From the NCBI GenBank assembly GCA_017441005.1, contig JAFSAM010000040.1, forward strand, positions 1-48,349: DNA of 48,349 nucleotides. The letters are read 5' to 3'. A program made the translations under genes and the position numbers. Below the pieces are notes generated by a model, which was not told where the DNA came from, searched no databases, and worked only from the letters and a program-made list of their open reading frames with translations. This DNA comes from Clostridia bacterium. GTDB lineage: Bacteria > Bacillota > Clostridia > Oscillospirales > CAG-272. Shown in pieces: positions 1-7,824 of the stretch (position 1 is its first letter; the number at the start of each line of letters is the position of its first letter).

Positions 1-142
1 CACATTTCAAGAAGCAGCAAGAACCATTGTTGAGTATATTGAGCTTTATTACAATTCCGAACGACTGCATTCAGGTATCAATTATGCCATTCCAAACCAT
101 TTTTTCACTCTTTTATCTGTCCACTAATCTTGACAAGTTTCA
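1..142 (+). mobile_element. Right end of an IS3-family insertion sequence (partial)
   Basis: The window opens inside an insertion sequence. The C-terminus of an IS3-type transposase ends at 127. It is followed by a TGTCCACT...TTGACA...CA segment (118-142) that resembles the terminal inverted repeat of IS150-group elements and ends in the expected CA. The left end lies outside the window, so neither the paired inverted repeat nor the target duplication can be checked. The DNA directly after 142 is in frame with a truncated peptidase gene, so the element seems to have inserted into that gene. The exact boundary at 142 is inferred. Confidence 0.7.
2..127 (+). CDS. IS3-family transposase (OrfB), C-terminal fragment
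   Basis: The frame from base 2 encodes about 41 residues ending at TAA 125-127. It contains YIELYYNSERLHSGINYAIP, the signature of the integrase-core (rve) C-terminus of IS3/IS150 transposases: a tyrosine-asparagine-x-x-arginine-leucine-histidine run just after the catalytic glutamate helix. Only this tail is inside the window, so intactness cannot be judged. In the family, OrfB (usually made as OrfAB by -1 frameshifting) catalyses copy-out/paste-in transposition through its DDE triad. The fragment is too short for the automatic ORF length limit but is unmistakable in sequence. Confidence 0.85.
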   Translation, partial: TFQEAARTIVEYIELYYNSERLHSGINYAIPNHFFTLLSVH

Positions 143-159
143 ACGAGGCGAAGTATACA
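130..159 (+). promoter_or_regulatory. Hybrid promoter formed at the IS end
   Basis: A perfect -35 TTGACA (130-135) lies within the IS terminal repeat. A good -10 TATACA (154-159) lies in the flanking gene DNA, 18 bp away. IS3-family ends are known to carry outward -35 boxes that form hybrid promoters at some insertion sites. Whether this one fires, and whether the -10 pre-dates the insertion, is inference. Confidence 0.45.
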
Positions 160-2535
160 AAAGAAGAGGTAAAGAGCCTAAAAGAACAGACAAAGGAAAA
201 GATAAAGAGCCTCCAAAAAAACAATACTGTAGATATAGCGCAAAATGAAGACGTAATAGCGACAAATTTGATCATAGAGGATCATAACAGAGAGCAAATA
301 CAGTCGGTGTCATTTGCACAGTCTAACGTTGAATACGTAGGCGCATTCGGTAAGGGCACAGCGTTAAGATACGTAATGACTCCCGGAAAGATAAACGAGG
401 AGATAGTTCTTGAAGCATACAACGGTTTCAAGTCATACAGTGTGGTAATAGATACAGACGGACTTACGCCTGTAAAAACGGAGTCGGGCAGAGTGAATCT
501 GACGGACGAAAAGGGCGAAACCGTTGTAACTATCGCTGCTCCGTTTATGTACGATTCAGTGGAAAAGCATTCGTTTGACGTCGACGTAACCGTAACCCGG
601 GAAAGCAAGAAGTCGTGGAGGATCACATATACGCCCGACAAAGAGTGGTTGACCGACGAGGCCAGAGTATATCCTGTCGTAATTGACCCGACTGTAAGTT
701 CAAGCGGCACATCTAATCAGAGCTATGATACTTATGTTTCTGAAGAGTTTTACAATGACAAGCACCCTGATAGTACTACCTTGTTAGTAGGATATATTGG
801 TGGATATGAGTATATATCTTATTGGTCAAGTGAATTACCTACAATACCTGAGTCCACAGTAATTTCCGGGGCTAGTTTTAATATTAAACTTTCCGGGGCT
901 ACAACAACTATGGGTACTATCGGAATTTATACAATAAATTCCAATTGGTCAGAATATGTTACTTGGAATACCAGACCTTCAATTGGTGCAACTGCGTTAG
1001 ACGTAGAGGGAATTGTACCAACTAATCGTTGGATACGTTTTTCGAATTCTCAATTTTCCAATATGATTGATGATTATTTAAACTATCCTACTATGACAAT
1101 TGAATTGGCAGTTGCTTATGATGATATATTTGAGGACTATAATGTCTTATATTCATCTGAAAGTCAGTATAAGCCTTATGTCGAAATAAGATATACTCAA
1201 ATATATTCGTTGATCAATCACGGCTTATATTATATAAGAAATGCAGTAGATGAAAACTGTTATTTAACAATTCCTAACACAGCTGCGAGTACTCCTGGAA
1301 AAATTTACAACATACCGCACTATTATCTTAATGCAAGAAGTACGTGGAATATACACTCTGTTGATCCGGATTCAAACAATGAAGAATATACTTTTTCTCC
1401 AATGGCTGCAAGGCAATTAAAGTTGGTTTGGGGACCAAATCAAACCCCGACGTTAAGTAACATAGACGGAGAATGGGCTCAATGGCAGTTTGAAGCATGT
1501 GGAGATGGTGCATATTATATATCATCGGTGGCTGAGCCTTGGATGGTTTTAGATGGTTCTCTTAGCTCAAGTTCAGTATATATATTTCCATTTAATGGAA
1601 ATGAGAATCAAAAATGGGTTTTAGAACCTGTGGAAGAGTTGCCTGAATATGGTGTTAAGGATTTTTATTTGGAAAATGGGGAAGAGTATTGGTTCAAGTT
1701 CCATACGAATACAATGAGAGTTCATTCTTTTGAAACAATAGGTAACATTGATACTTACGGCGAATTGTATTGGGATTATTTGAGTGATAATAGCGGAGTT
1801 GATGTTATCGGAAATATAAATGTGTCTTTGAATCCGTTAGTTTCTAATGACGATAGTGAAATTAATAATGAAAATTTTTACATAGAGTGCGAATCTGATG
1901 AAGCCAAAGTATATTATTTGCGTGTTACTGGGAGCGATGAATATCAATCAGGTGATTGTCAGATAGGGGTTTCAATGTACCCTCATTCGTATGGTCAGAG
2001 TAAAAAATCTTGGTGTTGGGTTGCAGCATCTAAAATGGTTGTGGAGCATAACATTGGGGAAATTAGTATGCTAACAAAACCGATAGTTGATGATGCTGTA
2101 TCAGAGTTGAACCCGTATGCTAGGGGACTAAACTACGATGGACAAAAGACCGTTGATAGAATCCAACATGATACTGTTGCTCACATCTATCAAGATAATG
2201 ATGATTCCGGCGGTGATGTTTCGGGAGATATACAAGCAATGTATTATATGGCAGGAGAAAATGAAATAACAACAACTGAATTGGGAAATAATGGTCTTTC
2301 AAACAACGAAAAGGATTATATAATATCCGAAGTGGCATCCGGAAGATATGTACTGGTAGATATTGATAGTAATATTCCTAATACCACTCACGCTGTTGTA
2401 TTGACAGAATATAATTCAGATAATGGAAAATTTACCTACTTTGAACCTGATTATGTGGAGTATATAGAGGTTAATTGTGAGTATTTTTTAAATTCAATAA
2501 ATTGGGCGGTATGTTGCCAAAGAGCGGAGGAATAA
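130..2535 (+). pseudogene. 5'-truncated secreted papain-like cysteine peptidase with DNRLRE and ricin-like domains
   Basis: The open frame continues from the IS boundary but lacks a signal peptide and any credible start; a TTG at 130 lies inside the IS repeat. From that TTG, residues about 50-190 form a beta-rich region typical of the N-termini of clostridial Rhs/DNRLRE proteins. It ends in YPVVIDPTV. Residues about 195-355 are a DNRLRE-type beta-sandwich (NWSEYVTWNTRP). Residues about 358-507 look like a ricin-type beta-trefoil with an NQKWVLEP ending. Residues about 615-801 are a papain-like peptidase, with WCWVAASKMV (Cys629), THAVVL (His754) and a following EPD. The catalytic end is intact, so the lost part is probably the secretion signal and N-terminal stalk. 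The next gene starts 5 bp after the stop, suggesting translational coupling. It could still yield a cytosolic product, but an exported enzyme is unlikely. The fold assignment is by motif only. Confidence 0.7.
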
Positions 2536-2540
2536 GGTGT

Positions 2541-3767
2541 ATGAAAAAAGTTATATTGACCGTTGTATTTATTATGCTAATGTGTTTTAGGGTTAGCGCA
2601 GAGGAATCTGCGCTTCTCCCCGGAGACTCTGTGTATGCTTCTGCCGAGAAGCAGGAGCAAATAGCAGCAGGTATATCAGAAGATATACACAATATGTTGA
2701 AAAGAAACCAATGTGTCGTTTTGAAGGAATCCATTACGCCTATATACTATATTGATCCTATGGAGTGCTTGGAAAATGAGAATATTACTGTTCATCCGGG
2801 AGATTATCCCTCGCTCGAAGCGTATGTTGAAATGACACAAACAAAACTTGACAATTGGATTTATGGTGAGAAAATCAAAGAATGTGAAGTTGAACCTATA
2901 CTGAAATCTCCCGAAGAAGAAACAAATATCTATGTGTGTAGGGCGATCGACTATAGAGGTATTCCTACTGCTTATTATAATTTATTAATTTGTTTGGATG
3001 ACTTTGGAAATATTAAAATTGAGACGACGTGGGATTCTATGTTAAATGTCCCTGCTTTTGCGGACGACAAGCTTACAATTGAGTCAATATTGCAGGAGAT
3101 AGGAATTGACAGCGTTTCCGAACAAGACTTGAGGTATGTGAGGATATGTGGAATTCTGACTTCAGATGATGAGTGTTTTGACTACGGAGGGGCTTATTAC
3201 TATACCAACGGCGAAAAAGAAGTATTGATTCCGGTACGAACATACAAATTATTGTTTGGCGAAAAAAAGTATTTAGTGGATGATGAGATATTAGAGAGAT
3301 TTCGATTTTTGAAAGAAAAGCGGGAAGATGAAATCGCTTTTGCGGAAAAATATAAATCTGAAAAAAGAAATGGATATGAGTATGATTTTGAATTAGATTA
3401 TAAGACGAATTTGCTTGAAGATACACGTATCGAAGGTGATGTATTTGTGCTGAATATAAGAGAATATTTAGATCATGGCATTTATATAAACAGTATTCCG
3501 GATCAAAGCCGTTTGATTGGTGAATTGGGCGAATACACGGAATACAAAAATCCTGATTTAATTGCTACAGAGCCGGAATCGACAGAAGGAGAGCTGGAAT
3601 CTGCAACGACCGAGGCGGAAAAAGATGAAAATAATGAGTTTGAGAAAAGCGAAAAAATCGGCATTTCCGACGTTTGTGCAGTAGTGAGTGTTGTGCTTCT
3701 CGGAATTTTGGGCGGATTGCTTTTGATAAGACCTTCCCACAAAACCACGAAAGAAAACAAGCAATGA
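2541..3767 (+). CDS. Membrane-anchored extracellular protein, copy 1, unknown function
   Basis: A 408-residue protein I cannot assign to a family. The ATG at 2541 is chosen over the upstream in-frame start at 2502 because it follows a GGAGG site and opens a clean signal peptide (MKKVILTVVFIMLMCF...VSAEE). The ectodomain begins with SVYASAEKQEQIAAG and continues to about residue 340. A Glu/Thr-rich linker follows (about 345-375), then one transmembrane segment (about 380-400) and a lysine-rich cytoplasmic tail. It has no LPXTG motif. It starts 5 bp after the truncated peptidase gene and is followed 40 bp later by a paralogue, so the three appear to form one operon. A role as peptidase partner, inhibitor or substrate is suggested only by gene order. 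It is well formed and looks translatable. Confidence 0.85.
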   Translation: MKKVILTVVFIMLMCFRVSAEESALLPGDSVYASAEKQEQIAAGISEDIHNMLKRNQCVVLKESITPIYYIDPMECLENENITVHPGDYPSLEAYVEMTQTKLDNWIYGEKIKECEVEPILKSPEEETNIYVCRAIDYRGIPTAYYNLLICLDDFGNIKIETTWDSMLNVPAFADDKLTIESILQEIGIDSVSEQDLRYVRICGILTSDDECFDYGGAYYYTNGEKEVLIPVRTYKLLFGEKKYLVDDEILERFRFLKEKREDEIAFAEKYKSEKRNGYEYDFELDYKTNLLEDTRIEGDVFVLNIREYLDHGIYINSIPDQSRLIGELGEYTEYKNPDLIATEPESTEGELESATTEAEKDENNEFEKSEKIGISDVCAVVSVVLLGILGGLLLIRPSHKTTKENKQ

Positions 3768-3807
3768 AAATCTTAATGTAGTACACGCGGAAGGAGAAAT
3801 ATATTTA

Positions 3808-4947
3808 ATGAGAAAAATATTTTTGACAGCTCTTTTGATGGTATTATTATGTATTCGCGTTAATGCCGAGGAGGTTACTCAGTCGGAGAATTCGGTGTAT
3901 GCTTCCGCCGAGAAGCAAGAGCAAATAGCAGCGGCTTTTACTGATGAGATGCTTGATGTTTTAAAAGAGGAAGAAGTAGTTATTTTAAAAGAATCGATCA
4001 CTCCTGTATATTTTATTGATCCGGTGGAATGCTTGGAAAGCGGCGAAATCGTTCTTCGTCCGGGCGACTATCCTATCTATGATAACGTAAACGGAAAGTT
4101 GAAAGATAAATACGATCTCGGTGTAGGTGGGTGGTATATGTCCCCCGTATTAAATACGGCTGACGAGAGTACACAAGTTTATGTTGCAAAATCTGTTAAA
4201 TACAATCGCAGTGCTGCTTGTTCATGGGTTATTTGCTTGGATGAATCCGGGAATATAAAATGCTTTACCAAAATGAAAGGGTCCGAAAATACAGCTCCAA
4301 GTTACGCAGATCATAAGGATACAATTGATCTTATGGCAGAAAAACTGGGTATGGAAATATCACATAAAGATTTAACATACGTAAGGATATGCGGTATTGA
4401 TACCGGAATAAATGAGTATTTTGACTACGGAAGTGCCTATTACTATAATAAAGACGGAGTCGAAATGCTTATTATGTGCAAAGCATACGATTTGCTTTTT
4501 GGTGATGATATTTATTTGGAGGGAGATGAAATTTTCCAAAGATTTCAACTGCTGAAAGAAAAAAGGGAAGACGAGATTGCTTTTAAAGAAAAATACGGAA
4601 TAGATCTTGAATCTGAATATATCGAAACCTCAGAGCGTATGTGCACGCTCAAAGCTCAGCATATTACACATGTACAATTGTATATTGAGGAAGATCTTTT
4701 TTCGGGATCAATGCCTGACCCGAGCCGGGTAATAGGCGAGATAGTCGTACATAATGATGTGGAAGCTCCGTCGCAAACAGAGGCGGAGACGGAGAAGCCG
4801 GATATTGATCTTGAACAATCGGAGAAAGCGGATACAAAAAATGAAAACTCTATAGACATTTTCGATGTTTGCGGAATATTAAGTGTTATCATTCTTGTCA
4901 CGTTGATTGTTTTGACCTTGATTAAAAAAAGAGAAAAAACAAGGTGA
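3808..4947 (+). CDS. Membrane-anchored extracellular protein, copy 2, unknown function
   Basis: A 379-residue paralogue of the preceding gene with the same plan: signal peptide (about 1-21, ending VNAEE), ectodomain, acidic linker, a transmembrane helix (about 350-370) and a basic tail. Shared blocks include VYASAEKQEQIAA, VILKESITPVYFIDPVECLE, LTYVRICGI, FDYGSAYYY and the LLKEKREDEIAF helix. The start at 3808 follows AAGGAGA (3791-3797). Conservation is highest at the N-terminus and around FDYG and KREDEIAF, so those parts are probably functionally important. The middle differs in length, indicating divergence after duplication. No enzymatic motif is visible and I do not assign a function. 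Confidence 0.85.
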   Translation: MRKIFLTALLMVLLCIRVNAEEVTQSENSVYASAEKQEQIAAAFTDEMLDVLKEEEVVILKESITPVYFIDPVECLESGEIVLRPGDYPIYDNVNGKLKDKYDLGVGGWYMSPVLNTADESTQVYVAKSVKYNRSAACSWVICLDESGNIKCFTKMKGSENTAPSYADHKDTIDLMAEKLGMEISHKDLTYVRICGIDTGINEYFDYGSAYYYNKDGVEMLIMCKAYDLLFGDDIYLEGDEIFQRFQLLKEKREDEIAFKEKYGIDLESEYIETSERMCTLKAQHITHVQLYIEEDLFSGSMPDPSRVIGEIVVHNDVEAPSQTEAETEKPDIDLEQSEKADTKNENSIDIFDVCGILSVIILVTLIVLTLIKKREKTR

Positions 4948-4977
4948 ATCGGTATTTGTTGCAGTGATATTTCGAGG

Positions 4978-5199
4978 GTGAAAAAGAAAAGAGTATTAGT
5001 TGTTGCGGCGTTTTTGCATTTAATGCTGTGTGTTTTATTTTTAATTTCGAGCTTAGTGAGTTGTTTTTCGTATCGTGAGCCGGAAAAGGAAGCATTAGAT
5101 TTTGCACTTGACAAGGGAATATATTATGTGTTTTGCTTTTTGTGTATAACTCAAAAGACCGCCTTTTTGGGCGGTCTTTATGTTTGTATGCAAAATTAA
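4978..5199 (+). CDS. Possible small hydrophobic protein or gene remnant (doubtful)
   Basis: A GTG-initiated frame encodes up to 73 residues with an N-terminal KKKR stretch, a strong transmembrane segment (about residues 6-29) and a short charged part. The SD-like GAGG directly abuts the GTG, which is a poor spacing. The last third of the frame runs through the terminator at 5154-5179, so the annotated C-terminus would be made from hairpin DNA. It could be a truncated third member of the preceding membrane-protein pair, because it begins with a signal-like helix, but no ectodomain similarity remains. Confidence 0.2.
   Translation: MKKKRVLVVAAFLHLMLCVLFLISSLVSCFSYREPEKEALDFALDKGIYYVFCFLCITQKTAFLGGLYVCMQN
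5154..5179. terminator. Bidirectional rho-independent terminator
   Basis: A 10-bp stem, AAAGACCGCC (5154-5163) with GGCGGTCTTT (5170-5179), has a 6-base loop. Flanking A and T runs are built into the stem ends, so it can stop transcription of the rightward membrane-protein cluster and of the leftward oxidoreductase gene ending at 5196. Confidence 0.85.
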
Positions 5200-6260
5200 A
5201 GCTTGATCTCCTGCTTCTTGTCGGAGGAGTCGTACATAGCCTGCATGATTCTTGCGGACTTGATAACGTTGTCGATGTGAGAGGGGAGCTTTTCGCCGCT
5301 CTTTACGCATCTTACAAAAGAGTTGATCTCGTTCTGGAACATTTCGGCAAAGAGGTTTGCGGTCTCGATCTCGGGTGTTTCCTCGATGAGCTGGCCGTCC
5401 TTTGCTGTGTAGTAGGTAAAGCCCTTACCGTACTGAAGTCTGATACCGCCCTTGTCGCCCATAAAGTCGATGTACATTTCTCTTGCGCCGATGTTCTGTG
5501 CCCAAGCACCGTGGATGGTGACTGTAGGTCCGTTTGTTCTGATAAGACCCGTGCACGATTCCTCTACGTCATAGATGCCGTCCAATACGGGAGGTCCTGC
5601 CCACATATTCCTGTAGGTGTAGCCGGGAATGTCCTTGCCGAGCTTGCTGAAGGTATCTGCAGTTACGGAAAGGGGAGTGGGGTCGCCGGTACAGTACATA
5701 ACGATGTCGATAAAGTGTACGCCCCAGTCGATGAGTACGCCGCCGCCCGCAATTGCCTTTGTGGTAAATGCGCCGCCGAGTCCGGGGATGGATCTGTGGC
5801 TACGGAAGGATGCGTAAACGTGATATACGTTTCCGAGCTTGCCTTCTTCGATGTATTTCTTGATGGTATTAACGGGAGCGTTGAAACGGTTTACAACACC
5901 GATGTTCAGCACCTTGCCCGTCTTATGCTGTGCTTCCTGCATCTTCAATGCCTCTTCGAGGTTGATGGCAGCGGGCTTTTCGCAAAGCACGTTTTTACCT
6001 GCGTTCAAAAAGTCGATGGTGATTGTGGAGTGCACCTTGTTTGGGGTACAAACGGATACCGCCTCGATCTCGGGATCGTTCAAAATATCGTGATAATCGG
6101 TAACAGCGATACCGCAACCGTATTTTTCAACTGCGGCTTCCGCTCTTTCGGGAATGATGTCGCAGAAATACTTGATCTCAGCGTCTGGGCAATTCATATA
6201 AGAGGGAATATGAGCGTTGTTGGCGATGGTACCACAACCGATGATTGCAACTTTCATCAT
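5196..6260 (-). CDS. Gfo/Idh/MocA family NAD(P)-dependent oxidoreductase
   Basis: A 354-residue dehydrogenase of the glucose-fructose oxidoreductase/inositol dehydrogenase family. The N-terminal Rossmann fold starts KVAIIGCGTIAN. The family's catalytic lysine lies in CEKPAAINLEEA. The C-terminal domain carries the GVLIDWGVHFIDI helix with the usual aspartate and histidine. The start at 6260 (MMKVAII) is preferred over an in-frame ATG eight codons upstream because an AGGAGA site (complement of 6267-6272) sits 6 bp before it; 6257 is equally possible. Members reduce or oxidise sugars and inositols in the cytoplasm, and the substrate here cannot be read from sequence. It has its own promoter and is convergent with the membrane-protein cluster. 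No sugar-specific neighbour narrows the role. Confidence 0.92.
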   Translation of the reverse strand: MMKVAIIGCGTIANNAHIPSYMNCPDAEIKYFCDIIPERAEAAVEKYGCGIAVTDYHDILNDPEIEAVSVCTPNKVHSTITIDFLNAGKNVLCEKPAAINLEEALKMQEAQHKTGKVLNIGVVNRFNAPVNTIKKYIEEGKLGNVYHVYASFRSHRSIPGLGGAFTTKAIAGGGVLIDWGVHFIDIVMYCTGDPTPLSVTADTFSKLGKDIPGYTYRNMWAGPPVLDGIYDVEESCTGLIRTNGPTVTIHGAWAQNIGAREMYIDFMGDKGGIRLQYGKGFTYYTAKDGQLIEETPEIETANLFAEMFQNEINSFVRCVKSGEKLPSHIDNVIKSARIMQAMYDSSDKKQEIKL

Positions 6261-6298
6261 AAATTTTCTCCTAAAAAAGTTCAATAGATTTTTATAAA

Positions 6299-6327
6299 AT
6301 TATAAGCCTTAAACGGCATTTTGTCAA
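6299..6327 (-). promoter_or_regulatory. Promoter of the Gfo/Idh/MocA gene
   Basis: On the minus strand, TTGACA (complement of 6322-6327) is separated by 17 bp from TATAAT (complement of 6299-6304), about 38 bp upstream of the start codon. Both hexamers are close to the vegetative consensus. Confidence 0.75.
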
Positions 6328-6386
6328 TGAAAAAACCAAAAAGAGGACAAAAAACTGTAATATTGATGGGAAAATGTCAAAATAGT

Positions 6387-6908
6387 TTATTTTGCGGAAT
6401 TTATATATTTTTCGTATTCACGCATTATTTTATCCGCATTGTACTGCAGCTCCTTTTCGTCGCAGAGAACGGTCAGGTCGGCATACTTTTCGTATAGGGG
6501 GACTCTTTCGTTGTAAAGGTCTTCAAGAGTGTCGCCCGATCTTATAATAATTCCTCTGGTAGAAAAATTGGTTATTCTTCTTTCGATCTCCTTTTCGGGG
6601 ACCTTGATGTAAATTACCGTACCGAGTGTCTTCAGATGCTTCATAGCGTTTTCGCAGTAGACGACGCTGCCACCCGTTGCAATGACCGTTCTTTCGACGT
6701 TAAGACTGCAGTTTACGGCATCCTCGACAGAAAGGAAATAATCGTTGCCCTTTTCCTCGATCACCTCGTAAAGCCTTTTGCCCTCGCGTTCCTGAATGAG
6801 GAAATCCACGTCGAGAAAGCGGTAGTTCATTGCCTTTGCGAAAAGAACTCCCGCTGTACTTTTGCCCGAGCCGGGCATACCGATTAAAATAATATTGTTG
6901 TTTTTCAT
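6387..6908 (-). CDS. aroK: Shikimate kinase
   Basis: A 173-residue P-loop kinase of the expected length for AroK. It phosphorylates shikimate to shikimate 3-phosphate in the aromatic amino acid (chorismate) pathway. Visible motifs are Walker A GMPGSGKST (residues 9-17), the DVDFLI shikimate-binding aspartate, the ATGGSVV loop and the C-terminal RVPLYEKYADL region that forms the lid and adenine-binding part. The ATG at 6908 follows GGAGAAA. The gene stands alone, without other aro genes. It is followed after about 60 bp by the oxidoreductase promoter with no terminator between, so read-through is possible. It could be a related small-molecule kinase, but the motif set favours AroK. Confidence 0.85.
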   Translation of the reverse strand: MKNNNIILIGMPGSGKSTAGVLFAKAMNYRFLDVDFLIQEREGKRLYEVIEEKGNDYFLSVEDAVNCSLNVERTVIATGGSVVYCENAMKHLKTLGTVIYIKVPEKEIERRITNFSTRGIIIRSGDTLEDLYNERVPLYEKYADLTVLCDEKELQYNADKIMREYEKYINSAK

Positions 6909-6939
6909 TTTGTTTCTCCGAGTAATAATGTCTTCTATG

Positions 6940-6968
6940 ATTTTATAACATTGTTATCTAAATGTCAA
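6940..6968 (-). promoter_or_regulatory. Promoter of shikimate kinase gene
   Basis: Minus-strand TTGACA (complement of 6963-6968), 17-bp spacer, TAAAAT (complement of 6940-6945). It lies about 30 bp upstream of the aroK start and is divergent from the folT promoter. Confidence 0.65.
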
Positions 6969-7024
6969 CATAAATCGGTACTTATTGAAGTAAGAAATGA
7001 TAACAATATTTTTTAAATAAACTA

Positions 7025-7053
7025 TTGCAAAATGTGTAGAAATGTGTTAGTAT
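7025..7053 (+). promoter_or_regulatory. Promoter of the folate transport/synthesis operon
   Basis: TTGCAA (7025-7030), 17-bp spacer, TAGTAT (7048-7053). The predicted transcription start near 7060 falls just before the riboswitch P1 helix begins at 7063, which supports the call. Confidence 0.65.
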
Positions 7054-7062
7054 ATCTACAAT

Positions 7063-7160
7063 ACAGAGTAGGCGAATGAGCGTTAAGTGCCGAGTGAACA
7101 GGGAGTTGTCACTTGGACGAAAGCATTTAATGTTGCGGTTCATTTGCCGCATCCCGCTGT
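7063..7160 (+). promoter_or_regulatory. Tetrahydrofolate (THF) riboswitch
   Basis: The leader matches the known THF aptamer in order and spacing: AGAGTAG, GCGTTAAGTGCCG, GGGAGTTGTC, a GGACGAAAG segment, then GCCGCATCCCGCTGT. P1 is closed by ACAG (7063-7066) and CTGT (7157-7160). THF riboswitches sense reduced folates and typically sit before folT, as here. Recognition is by comparison from memory with the folT-type aptamer. An Rfam covariance search would settle the exact bounds. Confidence 0.92.
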
Positions 7161-7186
7161 TGCATATATGAGCTGTCAGTAATATG

Positions 7187-7233
7187 CTCCTCATTTTGTG
7201 GCGTTGGAATGCACAATGTGAGGAGGTTTTTTT
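7187..7233 (+). terminator. Riboswitch expression platform: terminator stem that also hides the RBS
   Basis: CTCCTCA (7187-7193) pairs with TGAGGAG (7219-7225). After a 2-nt mismatch, five more base pairs (TTGTG/CACAA) close a loop of about 11 nt. Seven T residues follow (7227-7233) and run into the folT start codon. The 3' arm contains the Shine-Dalgarno AGGAGG (7221-7226), so this hairpin could both terminate transcription and block translation when THF is bound. Confidence 0.75.
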
Positions 7234-7776
7234 ATGCAAAAAAACAAAAAAAGCCGAATATCCATGTTCGGCACTGTAAAGGTATTGGTTTTTGCCGCAC
7301 TGTTATGTGCGGTAAGCGGAGTAATGAAGCTTATAGCCCCAAGCGGTGATACCTGGAGAATAAGCCTTGAAAATTTTCCGATAATCTTCGGCGGAGTGAC
7401 GTTAGGTCCTTTTATCGGCGGAGCGATCGGCATTGCGGCAGACCTGTTGGGATGTTTGTTCCGCGGATATGCCATAAACCCGTTTATTACTGCGGCATCA
7501 ATGTCGGTAGGCTTGGTTTCGGGTACCGTCATTTGGCTGTTCAAAAGGCAGAATAAGATTTATGAATTGGTACTTGCGGTGTTCCTTGCCCACATCGTCG
7601 GAAACGTTGTTATAAAGACATTTGCCCTTCACGCGATGATGGGGACGCCTTTAGCTGTTTTGTTTGCCGAAAGAATAGTAACTTATCTTATAACGGCGAC
7701 AGTCGAATGCATTATAATAATCCTGCTTTTGAAAAACAAAGCCGTAAAAAAAGGCTTATATAGATTAACAAACTGA
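7234..7776 (+). CDS. folT: Folate-family ECF transporter S component
   Basis: A 180-residue, very hydrophobic protein with about five to six membrane segments. It has the ECF S-component layout: an N-terminal short basic stretch, KVLVFAALLCAVSGVMKL, then RISLENFPIIFGGVTLGPFIGG, which matches the folate-type FolT signature. It would bind folate outside the membrane and work with the shared EcfA/A'/T energising module, which is not in this window. The ATG at 7234 is 7 nt after AGGAGG. The THF riboswitch upstream and folC downstream independently support folate as substrate. It is co-directional with folC and separated by 48 bp, with no terminator visible. Confidence 0.92.
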   Translation: MQKNKKSRISMFGTVKVLVFAALLCAVSGVMKLIAPSGDTWRISLENFPIIFGGVTLGPFIGGAIGIAADLLGCLFRGYAINPFITAASMSVGLVSGTVIWLFKRQNKIYELVLAVFLAHIVGNVVIKTFALHAMMGTPLAVLFAERIVTYLITATVECIIIILLLKNKAVKKGLYRLTN

Positions 7777-7824
7777 CGCGGCGTAGTCCCGAAAAAGGTA
7801 TAAAAGAAAAGAGTGAATTTGTTT

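Noticed and set aside
5133..6287. 384-residue rightward open frame opposite the oxidoreductase
   Set aside because: It is fully antisense to a clear Gfo/Idh/MocA gene with intact motifs, and its cysteine/valine-rich product matches no family; it arises from codon bias on the other strand.
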